Origin: Clostridium sp. AM33-3
GTDB taxonomy: Bacteria; Bacillota; Clostridia; Lachnospirales; Lachnospiraceae
Direction: 5' to 3'
DNA length: 64,000 nucleotides
Assembly (NCBI RefSeq): GCF_003480315.1
Contig: NZ_QUIV01000002.1
Location: 177,842-241,841 of the forward strand
Shown here: in pieces, positions 34,121 through 43,056 of the stretch
How the letters are laid out: each line of letters begins with the position of its first letter
Numbering within the stretch: the first letter of the stretch is position 1
Notes under the pieces: generated by a model
Seen by the model: the letters and a program-made list of their open reading frames with translations, nothing else
Told to the model about the DNA's origin: nothing
The model's database searches: none
Position numbers and translations under genes: made by a program

Positions 34121-34897
34121 ATGAGCGAAGAAAAAACCATGCATTTGGGGGTAACTTCTGACCAGGTGGGAAAGTATGTATTTCTGCCGGGCAGCGTAGA
34201 GCGCGCGAGCCTGATCGCGAAGCATTTTGACAATTCGGTGAAGATCGCCCATAACCGGGAATATTTGACTTACACCGGTACCCTGGAGGGCGTTCCGGTC
34301 ACAGTGACCAGTACCGGTATCGGCGGCCCATCTGCCGGAATTGCCATTGAGGAATTGTATTCCTGCGGAGCCCATACCATGATGCGGATCGGTTCCGCGG
34401 CATCTACATCACCGAAGGTAAAGCTCGGTGATGTGGTGATCCCAAACGGAGCAGTGAGGATGGAGGGCACAGGAAATCATTACCTGCCCTTTGAATTTCC
34501 TGCAGTGCCGGATTTTGAGATGTTAAGGGCGCTGGAAGAGGCAGCAGAGAAGCTTGGCTATCCGTATAACATCGGTGTGACCATCACGAAGGATTCCTAT
34601 TATACGGAAGCAGAGCCGGAAACAAAGCCGGTTTATTATGAATTAAAGGAAAAGTGGGATTCCTATTTAAAGGGCGGCGCAACGAACACCAGCATGGAAT
34701 GCTCTGTTCTGTTTCTGATCGGGGCATCCTTAGGCATCCGTACTTCCAGCGTCATGATCAGCGCTACCAATTTTGGAGAGTACTCCAATGACGCCGATGA
34801 TTATCCAAGCGGCTGGGAAGAGCGCGCCATTGAGGTAGGGATTGAGGCGATGAAGATCATGATCCGGAAAGACAGACAGGCCGCTGCTTCTGTATAG
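34121..34897 (+). CDS. Uridine phosphorylase-like nucleoside phosphorylase (paralogue 3)
   Basis: A 258-residue paralogue of the gene at 26874: both carry PGS in the phosphate loop (here LPGSVER), STGIGGPSA, GDVVIPNGAVRMEG, HYLPxEFPAVPDF, YNIGVTITKxSxYT and TSMECSVLF. The two together form a subgroup distinct from the gene at 33318. AAGGAGA precedes the ATG. It is the last gene of the nucleoside operon and converges on the histidine kinase gene. Substrate is not certain. Confidence 0.85.
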   Translation: MSEEKTMHLGVTSDQVGKYVFLPGSVERASLIAKHFDNSVKIAHNREYLTYTGTLEGVPVTVTSTGIGGPSAGIAIEELYSCGAHTMMRIGSAASTSPKVKLGDVVIPNGAVRMEGTGNHYLPFEFPAVPDFEMLRALEEAAEKLGYPYNIGVTITKDSYYTEAEPETKPVYYELKEKWDSYLKGGATNTSMECSVLFLIGASLGIRTSSVMISATNFGEYSNDADDYPSGWEERAIEVGIEAMKIMIRKDRQAAASV

Positions 34898-34930
34898 CTT
34901 CCGTATAGAAAGTTTCCATGAGGGAGCGTT

Positions 34931-36241
34931 CTATCGGTGAACCGAAGGGTCTATGCCGATCCGGACCATGGCCGTGAAAGTATCATCATTAAAGTAAACA
35001 TCAAATTCGTCTTCGGGGCGGTTCAGGATGCGCTGGATACTCAGCATCCCGAGCCCCCCGTCTTTTTTGCTGGAAAGAATCTTTCCGTTTTTCTCATGAA
35101 TGGTGCCATGATAGGCATTTTCCACCAGCATGAGCAGGTGCTCGCCGTCCATGCGAGCCTGAATGCGGATGAACGGACCCTGAGTCACCTTTTTCGAAGC
35201 TTCGATGGCATTTTCAAGCAGGTTTCCGATGACGATGCATAAGGTCAGGTCATCAATGGGGATGTGGGCGGATAAATCCAGGCGGGCAGCGAAGGCAATT
35301 CCGGCTTTTTCGGCCCGTGCCGCATATTCCCGGATCAGGCCGTTTACCGCCTGATTTTCGCAGAAAATCTTCTGTTCAGAGGTCTCAAGCTCTTTCTGAA
35401 GATTCTTTAAATATTTTATCTGCTGCTCTCTGTCCATATAGAGCAGTGCATGGATGTGATGCCGGAAATCATGCCGGATGATACGGACCTGTTCCATGTA
35501 GTCCAGAGTCTGGTTGTAGTGCTCCCGCTGTTTGCTGATCATCTGGCGGGCAAAGGTCAGCTCTTCCTCAGTCTGTTTGCGTTTCACGATCTGTGCGGTG
35601 CTGTTTAAGGTCAGCATATAGAGCAGCAGCAGGCTGACACAGAGAATGAGAAAGAAAAGAAGGAGACTCCGGCTCTGACCGGATGGAATGCCGTAAGGAA
35701 ACAGGGCGCGCTCGCCGGTCAGCTGGATGAAGAGAAACAGCGCCGGATAGGCAGCTAACAGCAGGGAAAAGCGGGCTGAGAGACTCCCGAAGATTTCCCT
35801 TGCCCGCTTTTTCATCCAGAAATGCACGAACAGGCAGCAGAGCGAGGCATTGAGCAGAGAGACGAGCGTGCAGAGCTGTTCTTCGGACAATGGAAGCAAT
35901 GTGTGGAAGCACCAGGCTGTAAAGCGGTTCAGGAACGAAGAAAGATTGGAAAGCATCCAGGCTGACAGGTAGAAAAACAGCTTTTCCACCGCAGAGCCCC
36001 TAAAAAAGATCAGGAGCAGCAGAAAAAACAGGCACGAAAAAATGCCCTGGAAGATCCAGAAGGTGCGGTCCGGGATGTGGAACAGGGACTGGGTAAAGAT
36101 CATGATGACCCACAGATAAACGGAGCAGGCCGCGATGGTTTCCCTGTTTTTCTGTTTTGGCTCCAGGCAGAGAAAGATGGGCATCATGCGCACGGACAGA
36201 TTGATCAGATCCTGGAAAACACTGCAGGCAGCATCGTTCAT
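34931..36241 (-). CDS. GHKL-type sensor histidine kinase (AgrC/LytS-like)
   Basis: A 436-residue membrane kinase. Roughly six or seven helices fill residues 10-215, then a linker, a dimerisation segment with RIIRHDFRHHIHALL (phospho-acceptor His in RHDFRHH) and a GHKL ATPase domain with IVIGNLLENAIEAS and KKDGGLGMLSIQRI. This is the class that pairs with LytTR regulators, and the partner gene lies 15 bases upstream in the same orientation's order. Its signal is unknown; the pair stands next to a divergent symporter gene. Confidence 0.9.
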   Translation of the reverse strand: MNDAACSVFQDLINLSVRMMPIFLCLEPKQKNRETIAACSVYLWVIMIFTQSLFHIPDRTFWIFQGIFSCLFFLLLLIFFRGSAVEKLFFYLSAWMLSNLSSFLNRFTAWCFHTLLPLSEEQLCTLVSLLNASLCCLFVHFWMKKRAREIFGSLSARFSLLLAAYPALFLFIQLTGERALFPYGIPSGQSRSLLLFFLILCVSLLLLYMLTLNSTAQIVKRKQTEEELTFARQMISKQREHYNQTLDYMEQVRIIRHDFRHHIHALLYMDREQQIKYLKNLQKELETSEQKIFCENQAVNGLIREYAARAEKAGIAFAARLDLSAHIPIDDLTLCIVIGNLLENAIEASKKVTQGPFIRIQARMDGEHLLMLVENAYHGTIHEKNGKILSSKKDGGLGMLSIQRILNRPEDEFDVYFNDDTFTAMVRIGIDPSVHR

Positions 36242-36256
36242 AAGTAAGATTCTCCT

Positions 36257-36964
36257 TTAACGCAGGCGGTAATGATAGTAGGCATTTTTGGCTTCCTTAT
36301 AGAAGGCGCGGGAAATGGGAACGGAGGTGCCGTCTTCCATCCGGAAGAAGGTATCCTCCAGTGTGCGGACATGTACCAGATTGACAATGTAGCTCTGGTG
36401 GCAGCGCAGAAAAATTTCCTGTTCCGCTACAGATTCCAGGATCGAGGAAAGCTTCTGGCTTAAAGGAACAACACTGCCGTCGGTCAGGGTCGCATATACC
36501 TTGTGAAGCCGGTTCTCGAAATGGGAGATGCGCTCCAGCGAAAGCTCTACCGGAACCCGGTTTACTATGACAGAGAGACTGGCCTGGGGCAGGGAAAGAC
36601 GCTGCCTGTAAACACGGTCCATGGTTTCTTCAAAGTCCTCCCAGCCCACGGGCTTTAACAGAAAGCCGGAGGCGCAGACACGGTAGCTGTCTACCGCGGA
36701 TTCCAGGGAGGAGGTGATAAAGATGATGACCGGATCCGCATATAATTTCAGAAGATCGGCTGCTCCCTGAATGCCGCTTTTTCCGGGCATCAGGACATCG
36801 AGAAGGTATAGATCGCAGGCTCTGCCGGTGTCCAGGACATCCTGCATGGAATGAAAAATCTCAAATTCGGCCGGCTGTTTCCGGGCGTCAAAATAGCGCT
36901 TTGCGTATTGCTCCACCAGCTCCCGCTCTTCTCTTGTATCGTCACATATGGCAATTTTCAGCAT
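36257..36964 (-). CDS. LytTR-family response regulator
   Basis: A 235-residue regulator with a receiver domain (Asp8/Asp9, phospho-acceptor Asp56 in LYLLDVLMPGKSG, Lys near 104 in LKPVGWEDF) and a C-terminal LytTR DNA-binding domain (about 135-230, with FENRLHKVYATLTDG and LRCHQSYIVNLVHVRTLE). The start at 36964 is supported by AGGAGA; the longer frame has none. It is the upstream gene of the pair with the GHKL kinase and diverges from the symporter at 37108, its likely target by analogy with BtsSR and YpdAB. Confidence 0.92.
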   Translation of the reverse strand: MLKIAICDDTREERELVEQYAKRYFDARKQPAEFEIFHSMQDVLDTGRACDLYLLDVLMPGKSGIQGAADLLKLYADPVIIFITSSLESAVDSYRVCASGFLLKPVGWEDFEETMDRVYRQRLSLPQASLSVIVNRVPVELSLERISHFENRLHKVYATLTDGSVVPLSQKLSSILESVAEQEIFLRCHQSYIVNLVHVRTLEDTFFRMEDGTSVPISRAFYKEAKNAYYHYRLR

Positions 36965-37107
36965 GGCATTATCTCCTGGTTGCATATTTGGTCCTGTTTT
37001 TGCAGAATTGGAAGTTTTGCATACATCAAACCTGTGGTAAACTAAAAACATAAACAATTTATACAACTTTTTGTCAGGGTTGTCAAATATTACAGGAGGG
37101 TATGTGT

Positions 37108-38565
37108 ATGGGAACAAATTTATTGGTCACGGCAATTGTTATCGTGTATCTGCTGTTCATGCTGTGGATCGGCTGGTATTCTTCCACTAAGATCACGAGC
37201 AACACAGATTTTATGGTAGCCGGAAGAAGACTGGGACCGTTTTTAATGGCTGGAACGCTGGCCGCAACTGAGATCGGCGGCGGAAGTTCTCTGGGTGTTG
37301 TTCAAAATGGTATGTCAGGCTTTGGTCTGAGCGCATCCTGGTATATTACCACCATGGGTATCGCGTTCATCATTTTAAGCTTTGTTGCTCCGAGGTTCCG
37401 TGCGGCAACCGTCAAGACTGTTCCGGAGTATTTCCGCAGACGATATGGCAAGGAGTGCGGACTGATCACCGCTGTGATCATGCTGCTTCCGCTGGTAGGA
37501 CTGACCGCAGGACAGTTTATTGCATCCGCAGTGATTCTTTCTACCATGTTAAACATTGACTATCAGGTAGCAGTTATTATCGTAGCAGTGGTAGTTACCG
37601 TTTACTCCATCATGGGCGGTCTGTGGAGCGTTACCCTGACCGACTTTGTACAGGTTTTCCTGATCGTCATCGGCATGATCATTGCAGTTCCGTTTGCCAT
37701 GAACTATGCAGGCGGCTGGAGCAGCATTTCCGCAAATATTCCGGAAGGAACCATGAACCTGTTTGAGGGTTATGATTTATTTGGCATCATTTCCCTGGTG
37801 ATCATGTATACCGCAACCTTCTCTGTAGGACAGGAGGCAGTATCCCGTTTCTATGCGGCAAAAGACGAGAAAGCAGCAAAGGGCGGCGCATGGCTGGCAG
37901 CACTGGTCAACTTTATCTACGCATTCATCCCGACCATCCTGGGTATCATCACCCTGGCGCTGATCAATATGGGCAAGTTCAGCTCTGAGCAGTTTGCTTC
38001 TGTAGGCGCTCGTTATGCGCTTCCGGTTCTGGCCATCAATACGATGCCGGCCCTGATCTGCGGACTTCTGTTTGCAGGTATCATTTCCGCGACTATGTCC
38101 AGCTCCGACTCTGATCTGCTTGGCGCAGGTTCCATTTTCGCGAATGATATTTACAAAGCCGTTTTAAAACCGGATGCGTCCAGTGAATCTGTCATGAAGG
38201 TTACCAAAATCGTAATGTGTCTGGTAGGTGTGGCATCCATGTTCATTGCGCTGTTTAACACCCAGAGTATTGTTTCCATCTTAATGTTCTGCTTTACCTT
38301 ACGTGCAGCAGGCTCTTTCTTCCCGTACGTTATGGGACATTACTGGAAGAAGGCATCCACTGCGGGAACCATTGCCTCCCTGCTTGCAGGAACCGTTGTA
38401 GTCGTGTATCTGGAGCATATTTCCAAGGGTGTGCTGTTTGGCATTAAGTTCAGCCAGCCGATCATCCCGGGCCTGGTTGCAGCATTCATTGGATTTGTAG
38501 TATTCTCCAAGCTGATGCCGCCGAAGGTAGAGACTACCGAGCTGGCACCGGAAGAGGATGATTAA
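37108..38565 (+). CDS. Sodium:solute symporter (SSS family)
   Basis: A 485-residue membrane protein with about 13 helices. It shows the SSS features: MVAGRRLGPFLMAGTLAATEIGGGSSLGVV in the first helices, the YSIMGGLWSVTLTDFVQ segment, and ATMSSSDSDLL, which supplies the hydroxyl ligands of the Na2 site. The ATG at 37108 is seven bases after AGGAGGG; the ATG at 37102 is too close. Substrate is not deducible (family members carry proline, pantothenate, pyruvate, urea, sugars). Divergent LytTR two-component genes probably control it. Confidence 0.9.
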   Translation: MGTNLLVTAIVIVYLLFMLWIGWYSSTKITSNTDFMVAGRRLGPFLMAGTLAATEIGGGSSLGVVQNGMSGFGLSASWYITTMGIAFIILSFVAPRFRAATVKTVPEYFRRRYGKECGLITAVIMLLPLVGLTAGQFIASAVILSTMLNIDYQVAVIIVAVVVTVYSIMGGLWSVTLTDFVQVFLIVIGMIIAVPFAMNYAGGWSSISANIPEGTMNLFEGYDLFGIISLVIMYTATFSVGQEAVSRFYAAKDEKAAKGGAWLAALVNFIYAFIPTILGIITLALINMGKFSSEQFASVGARYALPVLAINTMPALICGLLFAGIISATMSSSDSDLLGAGSIFANDIYKAVLKPDASSESVMKVTKIVMCLVGVASMFIALFNTQSIVSILMFCFTLRAAGSFFPYVMGHYWKKASTAGTIASLLAGTVVVVYLEHISKGVLFGIKFSQPIIPGLVAAFIGFVVFSKLMPPKVETTELAPEEDD

Positions 38566-38590
38566 AAGCATATAAAACCTGCATTATGAG

Positions 38591-38629
38591 AAAAACCCCG
38601 GCGGACCGTGATGGCCAGCCGGGGTTTTC
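38591..38629. terminator. Bidirectional terminator between symporter and MATE genes
   Basis: AAAACCCCGGC pairs with GCCGGGGTTTT over a 15-base loop; A and T ends serve both convergent genes. Confidence 0.9.
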
Positions 38630-38641
38630 CGGTATTCATGC

Positions 38642-39979
38642 TTATGATATCTGTTTCCATTTTCCTGTCCGGTAATATCCGTAGGAGATCAGGAAGTTTG
38701 CGAGCCATCCCAGCGGCACGGCGTACCATATCATGGCAATGCCGTAGACAGGAGCTCCGAGCTTGGCAATGAGCACACGCAGTCCCAGGTTTACCAGATT
38801 GGCGATGGTAAAGACTTTTACGGCTCCGGCACCGCGCAGAATGCCGTCGACCGCCATTTTAAAGCCGATCATGCAGAAAAAGAAGCCGATGAATCGCAGG
38901 TATCCTTCTCCGGTGGCAACAGTCTGGGCAGAGGGAGCACCGTCCAGGAATAGCGCGATCAAAGGACGGTGGAGCAGCTCCAGGAACAGACACAGGATGA
39001 CGGCGGTGATGGCAACCATGAGGTTGGCAGTCCGATATCCCAGGGAGATCCGTTCGTGTTTTTCTGCGCCGATGTTCTGTGCTGTATAGGAGGAAAGGGC
39101 GTTTCCGATGGCGGCCATGGGAACCACGCAGAGGGATTCGATCCGCATGCCGGCTGAAAACCCGGCCAGGATCTGTGTGCCAAAGCCGTTTACCACCGAC
39201 TGGACCAGCATCATTCCGATAGAAACCGTGGACTGCTGGAGAATGGATGGCAATGCGATGCGGGACATGGAGGAAAACTCTGCCTTACTGAACCAGGTTT
39301 CTGCTTTCCCGTCTAACCGGCGGAGTGTGTGCAGAAAGATCAGGAAGGAGCAGACCGCCGAGATGCCCTGGGCAATAAAGGTCGCGTAAGCGGCACCGGC
39401 AACACCGAGATGCAGGGTGGCCACCATGTACAGATCCAGAAAGATATTCAGCACCGAGGAGAAGATCAGCAGATACAGCGGAATCCGCGATTCACCGAGG
39501 GCATTGAACATGGAGGAAAGGATGTTGTACATAAACAAAAAGGGCAGACCGTAAAAGTAAATGTTTAAGTAGATTACAGCAATGTCCATGGCATCGGCCG
39601 GGGTGTTTAAGGCTTCCATGATCTGTCTGCTGAAGCACAGGCCAATGCCGCCAAGCAGCAGACTGATGAGCAGGAAGGAAAGCATGGCGGTACGGATACT
39701 GGTTTTCATGCGGCTGTAGGCATGTCCACCGAAATGCTGGCTGATGATGACCGACGCGCCGATACCGCCGCCGATGGCAACACAGATAAAAATGCTGGTC
39801 AGCGCATAGGACGCGCCGACTGCGGCCAGTGCGGTTTCTCCTACATAATGTCCGACAATAGCGGAGTCTACAATGGTGTATGCCTGCTGGAACAGATTTC
39901 CGATGATCATGGGAAGCGCAAAGGCAAACAGTGCCCGGGATGGCTTTTCTGTGATCAGATAGTCTTTATTCTTGTTCAT
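38642..39979 (-). CDS. MATE-family efflux transporter
   Basis: A 445-residue membrane protein with twelve helices in two repeats, typical of Na+- or H+-driven multidrug and toxin extrusion. Seen are ALPMIIGNLFQQAYTIVDSAIVGHYVG in helix 1-2, the ALGESRIPLYLLIFSSVLNIFLDL loop, and the second-half equivalents. The start overlaps the end of the ArsR gene by four bases (ATGA), so the exporter is under the same control. Substrate unknown. Confidence 0.93.
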   Translation of the reverse strand: MNKNKDYLITEKPSRALFAFALPMIIGNLFQQAYTIVDSAIVGHYVGETALAAVGASYALTSIFICVAIGGGIGASVIISQHFGGHAYSRMKTSIRTAMLSFLLISLLLGGIGLCFSRQIMEALNTPADAMDIAVIYLNIYFYGLPFLFMYNILSSMFNALGESRIPLYLLIFSSVLNIFLDLYMVATLHLGVAGAAYATFIAQGISAVCSFLIFLHTLRRLDGKAETWFSKAEFSSMSRIALPSILQQSTVSIGMMLVQSVVNGFGTQILAGFSAGMRIESLCVVPMAAIGNALSSYTAQNIGAEKHERISLGYRTANLMVAITAVILCLFLELLHRPLIALFLDGAPSAQTVATGEGYLRFIGFFFCMIGFKMAVDGILRGAGAVKVFTIANLVNLGLRVLIAKLGAPVYGIAMIWYAVPLGWLANFLISYGYYRTGKWKQIS

Positions 39980-40323
39980 GATTTTCTGGAATCTCCTCTC
40001 CTGCTGCAGGACGCAGCAAATTCACAGTCACAGTTTTCCTGATCCCAGTGTGTTTTTTCTGTTTCTGACAGCGCCTGGCAAAGGGCATTGACAGCCCGGA
40101 GCATCAGGTCTTTGTTCACCTGGTAATGCATCTGGTAATCGATTCGCAGACCGGTGACCAGGCCACAGTTTTTTAACACCTGCAGGTGCTGGGATACCGC
40201 CGATTCACTGATGCCCAGTTTTGCGGAAAGTGCCTTTCCACAGTAATGATGATTTAACAAAAGCATAAGAATCTGGTAGCGTGTAGGCATGGTAATGATA
40301 TGAAGCAACTCAAGATCAGTCAT
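39976..40323 (-). CDS. ArsR-family regulator with Cys-rich C terminus
   Basis: A 115-residue winged-helix regulator: PTRYQILMLLLNHHYCGKALSAKLGISESAVSQHLQVLKNCGLV is the HTH. Cys28, Cys53, Cys82 and the C-terminal Cys98, Cys100 and Cys106 (CDC then ASC) could sense a metal or redox change. It should repress its own promoter and the coupled MATE gene. AAAGGAGG precedes the ATG. Which ligand it senses cannot be told; some ArsR proteins sense no metal. Confidence 0.88.
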   Translation of the reverse strand: MTDLELLHIITMPTRYQILMLLLNHHYCGKALSAKLGISESAVSQHLQVLKNCGLVTGLRIDYQMHYQVNKDLMLRAVNALCQALSETEKTHWDQENCDCEFAASCSRRGDSRKS

Positions 40324-40327
40324 GAAT

Positions 40328-40399
40328 GCCTCCTTTATAATGAAGTATTTGCTTAATAAAGCTATTACTTAATTATAGGGAGAAAAAAATAAAAGTCAA
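40328..40399 (-). promoter_or_regulatory. Promoter and A/T-rich operator region of arsR-MATE operon
   Basis: On the minus strand TTGACT (40394-40399) and TATAAT (40372-40377) are 16 bases apart. Just downstream, TTAAGTAATAGC and TTAAGCAAATAC form imperfect direct repeats around GCTTTATTAAGC, a plausible ArsR operator. Confidence 0.65.
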
Positions 40400-40435
40400 G
40401 TATCTGTAATTATAGATGGGAAAAATGTGCTGGTG

Positions 40436-40470
40436 AAAGAAAATGCCCAGGCACACTGAATATGCCTGGG
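40436..40470 (-). terminator. Terminator of the nik-like operon
   Basis: CCCAGGCA and TGCCTGGG (40446-40453 and 40463-40470) form an 8-bp stem that on the minus strand is followed by CATTTTCTTT, 23 bases beyond the last stop codon. Confidence 0.8.
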
Positions 40471-40492
40471 TATCAGCCTAAGGGTAACAGAT

Positions 40493-41443
40493 TTACAGCT
40501 TTCCGTATGCAATGAGCGGATCTCCGCTTCTTACTCCAAGACTTAGAGTGTAGTAAAGCACCACTCCCTCAAATGGGGCAGTATAGCGGGCAATTTCATT
40601 TCCATAAGAATCCCTCAGGGTGCCAAGCAAGGCACCCTGTTTTAATTTCTGACCGGCTTCAGACACTGCGGGATACCAGAAGCCATCCGCGGGCGCTTCC
40701 TCGTAGACGGCTTTGCGGATTTCGGTCTGCGGAAAGCAGGCAGATACCATGTCCACATGCAGGATTCCCAGATGCCGCATCAGCTCATACACATTTTCCC
40801 GGCATGCAGAAACCTCTTCTCCACTCCACAGCCCCCGTTCTCCGCGCTCTACTAAAAGGGCGGGGATGCCGCACTGGGCTGCCCAGCTGTAAAGTCCGTT
40901 TCTGGAGGTGGAGGCAACCCGGTAAGGAACGGAGAGGCTTTCAGCGGCTGCACAAGCTGCGGCAGACAAGGATTCCGGAACGGCTGTTGGAAAGAAGAGC
41001 AGCGGTGTCAGTGCTTCGTTGACATCGCCACCGTGCAGGTCCATCAGGAAATCCGCTTCAGGGTACAGGGTTTCTTCCAGCACTCTGGCAAGCTGGCTGG
41101 AAAAGGTGCCATCGGATTTGCCGGGAAACATCCGGTTTAAGTTTTGTCCGTCGGTCGGGATGGTCTGTTTGCTGCCATGGTAGAAGCCTTCTGGGTTTAC
41201 CAGGGGAAGAAGGATTACGCGGCCGGAGAGAGCGGCAGGCTCCAGTTCTCTTTTCAGCCGGTTCAGTGCTTCGATGCCGACATATTCACAGCCGTGAACA
41301 CCGGCTGTCACCACCAGGGTTTTTCCGGGGCGGCAGCCGCAGATCACGGTCATTTCTACAGGATAGGGGCTGGTGACAGGCAGCAGGAGGGTCTGTTTTT
41401 CTCCGCTGCCGGCTTTTAAGTCAGACAGTCTCATAAATTTCAA
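40493..41443 (-). CDS. Succinylglutamate desuccinylase/aspartoacylase-family (M14-like) deacylase
   Basis: A zinc-dependent amide hydrolase of about 316 residues. Zinc-site features are GVHGCEYVGIE (HxxE) and MDLHGGD further on; DGQNLNRMFPG holds the substrate-binding Asn-Arg pair; a C-terminal beta domain follows (EGVVLYYTLSLGVRSGD). The start is uncertain: TTG at 41443 is five bases after AGGAG, while the ATG at 41434 is fourteen bases away. It is the last gene of the NikABCDE-like operon, ten bases after the nikE-like gene, so it may process the imported ligand. The actual substrate is unknown. Confidence 0.85.
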   Translation of the reverse strand: MKFMRLSDLKAGSGEKQTLLLPVTSPYPVEMTVICGCRPGKTLVVTAGVHGCEYVGIEALNRLKRELEPAALSGRVILLPLVNPEGFYHGSKQTIPTDGQNLNRMFPGKSDGTFSSQLARVLEETLYPEADFLMDLHGGDVNEALTPLLFFPTAVPESLSAAACAAAESLSVPYRVASTSRNGLYSWAAQCGIPALLVERGERGLWSGEEVSACRENVYELMRHLGILHVDMVSACFPQTEIRKAVYEEAPADGFWYPAVSEAGQKLKQGALLGTLRDSYGNEIARYTAPFEGVVLYYTLSLGVRSGDPLIAYGKL

Positions 41444-41453
41444 AAATTCTCCT

Positions 41454-42233
41454 TTAGTCAAATTCGATCATGGAAGCCAGGAGCTTCTTTGCGTATTCGT
41501 CTTTGGTCTCCGCAATGTGTGACACCGGGATGTGTTCGGTAATGCGGCCGTGGTAGAGAAAGAGCACGTCATCGCAGATGTAGGTGACAGAGGTCAGGTC
41601 ATGGGTGATGAAAATATAGGTCAGTCCCAGCTTTTCCTTCAGTTCACGCAGAAGGTCCATGATCTGGACCTGGGTGTGGGCATCCAGGGAGGAGATGGCT
41701 TCGTCAAAGAGGATGATCTCAGGCTGGCATGCCACGGCCCGGGCAATGCAGACGCGCTGCAGCTGTCCGCCGGATAACTCGTGTGGATACCGGTCTGCGT
41801 AGGAAGCGTTTAAGCCGACCAGCTCTAAGAGGCGGCTGGTTTCTTCTGCCTGGTTTAACCGGATTTTCTGGTTACGCTCTCTTGCGGCCAGTCCTTCCGC
41901 AATGATCTCCTTTACCCGGAAGCGTGGATTTGCGGAGGTGGTATAATCCTGGAATACAACACTTAAGCGCTTCTGCAGGTTTTTCCGGCCGCTTCTGGAT
42001 GCGTAGACGGAAGTACCGTGAATCTTCAGTTCGCCGCTGTCAGGTTTTAACAGGCCGCAGATCACGCGGCCCAGGGTGGACTTTCCACTTCCGGATTCGC
42101 CCAGGATTCCAAGGCAGGTTCCCTGGGGCACCTTTAAGGAAACATCAAAGAGAACCTGATCTCTGGTGGTGCCGAACAGTTTTTCCTGGCGTTCGCTGCG
42201 GAAACTGACATTGATGTTACTTATTTCAAGCAT
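41454..42233 (-). CDS. nikE: Nickel/peptide-type ABC importer ATPase (NikE/DppF-like)
   Basis: A 259-residue ATPase with Walker A GESGSGKST (about residue 45), VFQDYTTSANPRFRVKEII as the Q-loop region, LSGGQLQRVCIARA as signature, and IILFDEAISSLD as Walker B with the Nik-type DEAxSxLD variant. The H loop is FITHDL. Start at 42233 has AAGGAGAG upstream and overlaps the end of nikD by eight bases. Assignment to Nik rather than Dpp rests on overall similarity and on the NikA-like binding protein. Confidence 0.85.
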   Translation of the reverse strand: MLEISNINVSFRSERQEKLFGTTRDQVLFDVSLKVPQGTCLGILGESGSGKSTLGRVICGLLKPDSGELKIHGTSVYASRSGRKNLQKRLSVVFQDYTTSANPRFRVKEIIAEGLAARERNQKIRLNQAEETSRLLELVGLNASYADRYPHELSGGQLQRVCIARAVACQPEIILFDEAISSLDAHTQVQIMDLLRELKEKLGLTYIFITHDLTSVTYICDDVLFLYHGRITEHIPVSHIAETKDEYAKKLLASMIEFD

Positions 42234-43056
42234 TGGAACTCTCCTTTCCATGTAAAATCTGGCGGTAGCGGTGCATGACGGCAGAACGTTTCTCCACCAG
42301 CATGCGGGTGTACGGGTCATCGGCATGTTTGAGAATGTGGTCGAAGCTTCCGCTGTCGACTACATGTCCGCTGTTCATGACCAGGATGCGGTCGGCAACC
42401 TTGGAGATGGCTCCCAGGTCATGGGTAATGAACAGCATGGCGGTGTTTTTCTGCTTTTTGATACGGATAAATTCTTCCAGAATCTCATACTGTGTGATGG
42501 CATCGATGGCGGTGGTCGGCTCATCGGCGATCAGAAGCTCCGGCTGCAGGGCCATGGCAATGCCGATCATAATGCGCTGGAGCATGCCGCCGGAAAGCTG
42601 GTGCGGGTATTTTTCCAGAACCTCTTCGCCGTTCCGGATCCGCATCTGATCGAGAATTTCCAGACACCGGCTGCGAATCTCCTGGGCGTTCCAGGAGGTG
42701 TGGGTGGCAAAGGTTTCAGCCATCTGGTTTCCAATGCGGTAGAGCGGGTCAAAACAGGTCATGGGATTTTGCAGGACCATGGTGATCCGGCTTCCGCGGA
42801 GGCGGCGCAGCTCCTCTTTGGTTTCTTTTAACAGGTCCTGGCCGTCAAAGATGGCGCTTCCGGAAACCTGGAAATTCTTATCCAGCAGGCCGAGAACAGA
42901 TTTTACGGTCATGCTCTTGCCACTTCCGGACTCGCCGAGAATGCCGAGACATTCACCGGGACGGACCTCAAAGCTGACATCTTCCACCAGCTTTTTGGAG
43001 ACTCTGCGGTGCTGCAGAGTGACATTTAAGTTTTCTACTTTTAAAATGGCAGACAT
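42226..43056 (-). CDS. nikD: Nickel/peptide-type ABC importer ATPase (NikD/DppD-like)
   Basis: A 276-residue ATPase with Walker A GESGSGKSM, the segment VLQNPMTCFDPLYRIG, signature LSGGMLQRIMIGIAMALQ and Walker B LLIADEPTTAID; these GGMLQR and QNP features are typical of NikD. It contacts the cytosolic loop of the permeases together with NikE. Its start shares one base with the stop of the upstream permease gene (TAATG). Confidence 0.87.
   Translation of the reverse strand: MSAILKVENLNVTLQHRRVSKKLVEDVSFEVRPGECLGILGESGSGKSMTVKSVLGLLDKNFQVSGSAIFDGQDLLKETKEELRRLRGSRITMVLQNPMTCFDPLYRIGNQMAETFATHTSWNAQEIRSRCLEILDQMRIRNGEEVLEKYPHQLSGGMLQRIMIGIAMALQPELLIADEPTTAIDAITQYEILEEFIRIKKQKNTAMLFITHDLGAISKVADRILVMNSGHVVDSGSFDHILKHADDPYTRMLVEKRSAVMHRYRQILHGKESSNA

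Noticed and set aside
34901..34937. Inverted repeat CCGTATAGAA / TTCTATCGG as terminator between phosphorylase and kinase genes
   Set aside because: Stem is short with a bulge and an 18-base loop and has no T run; too weak to call.
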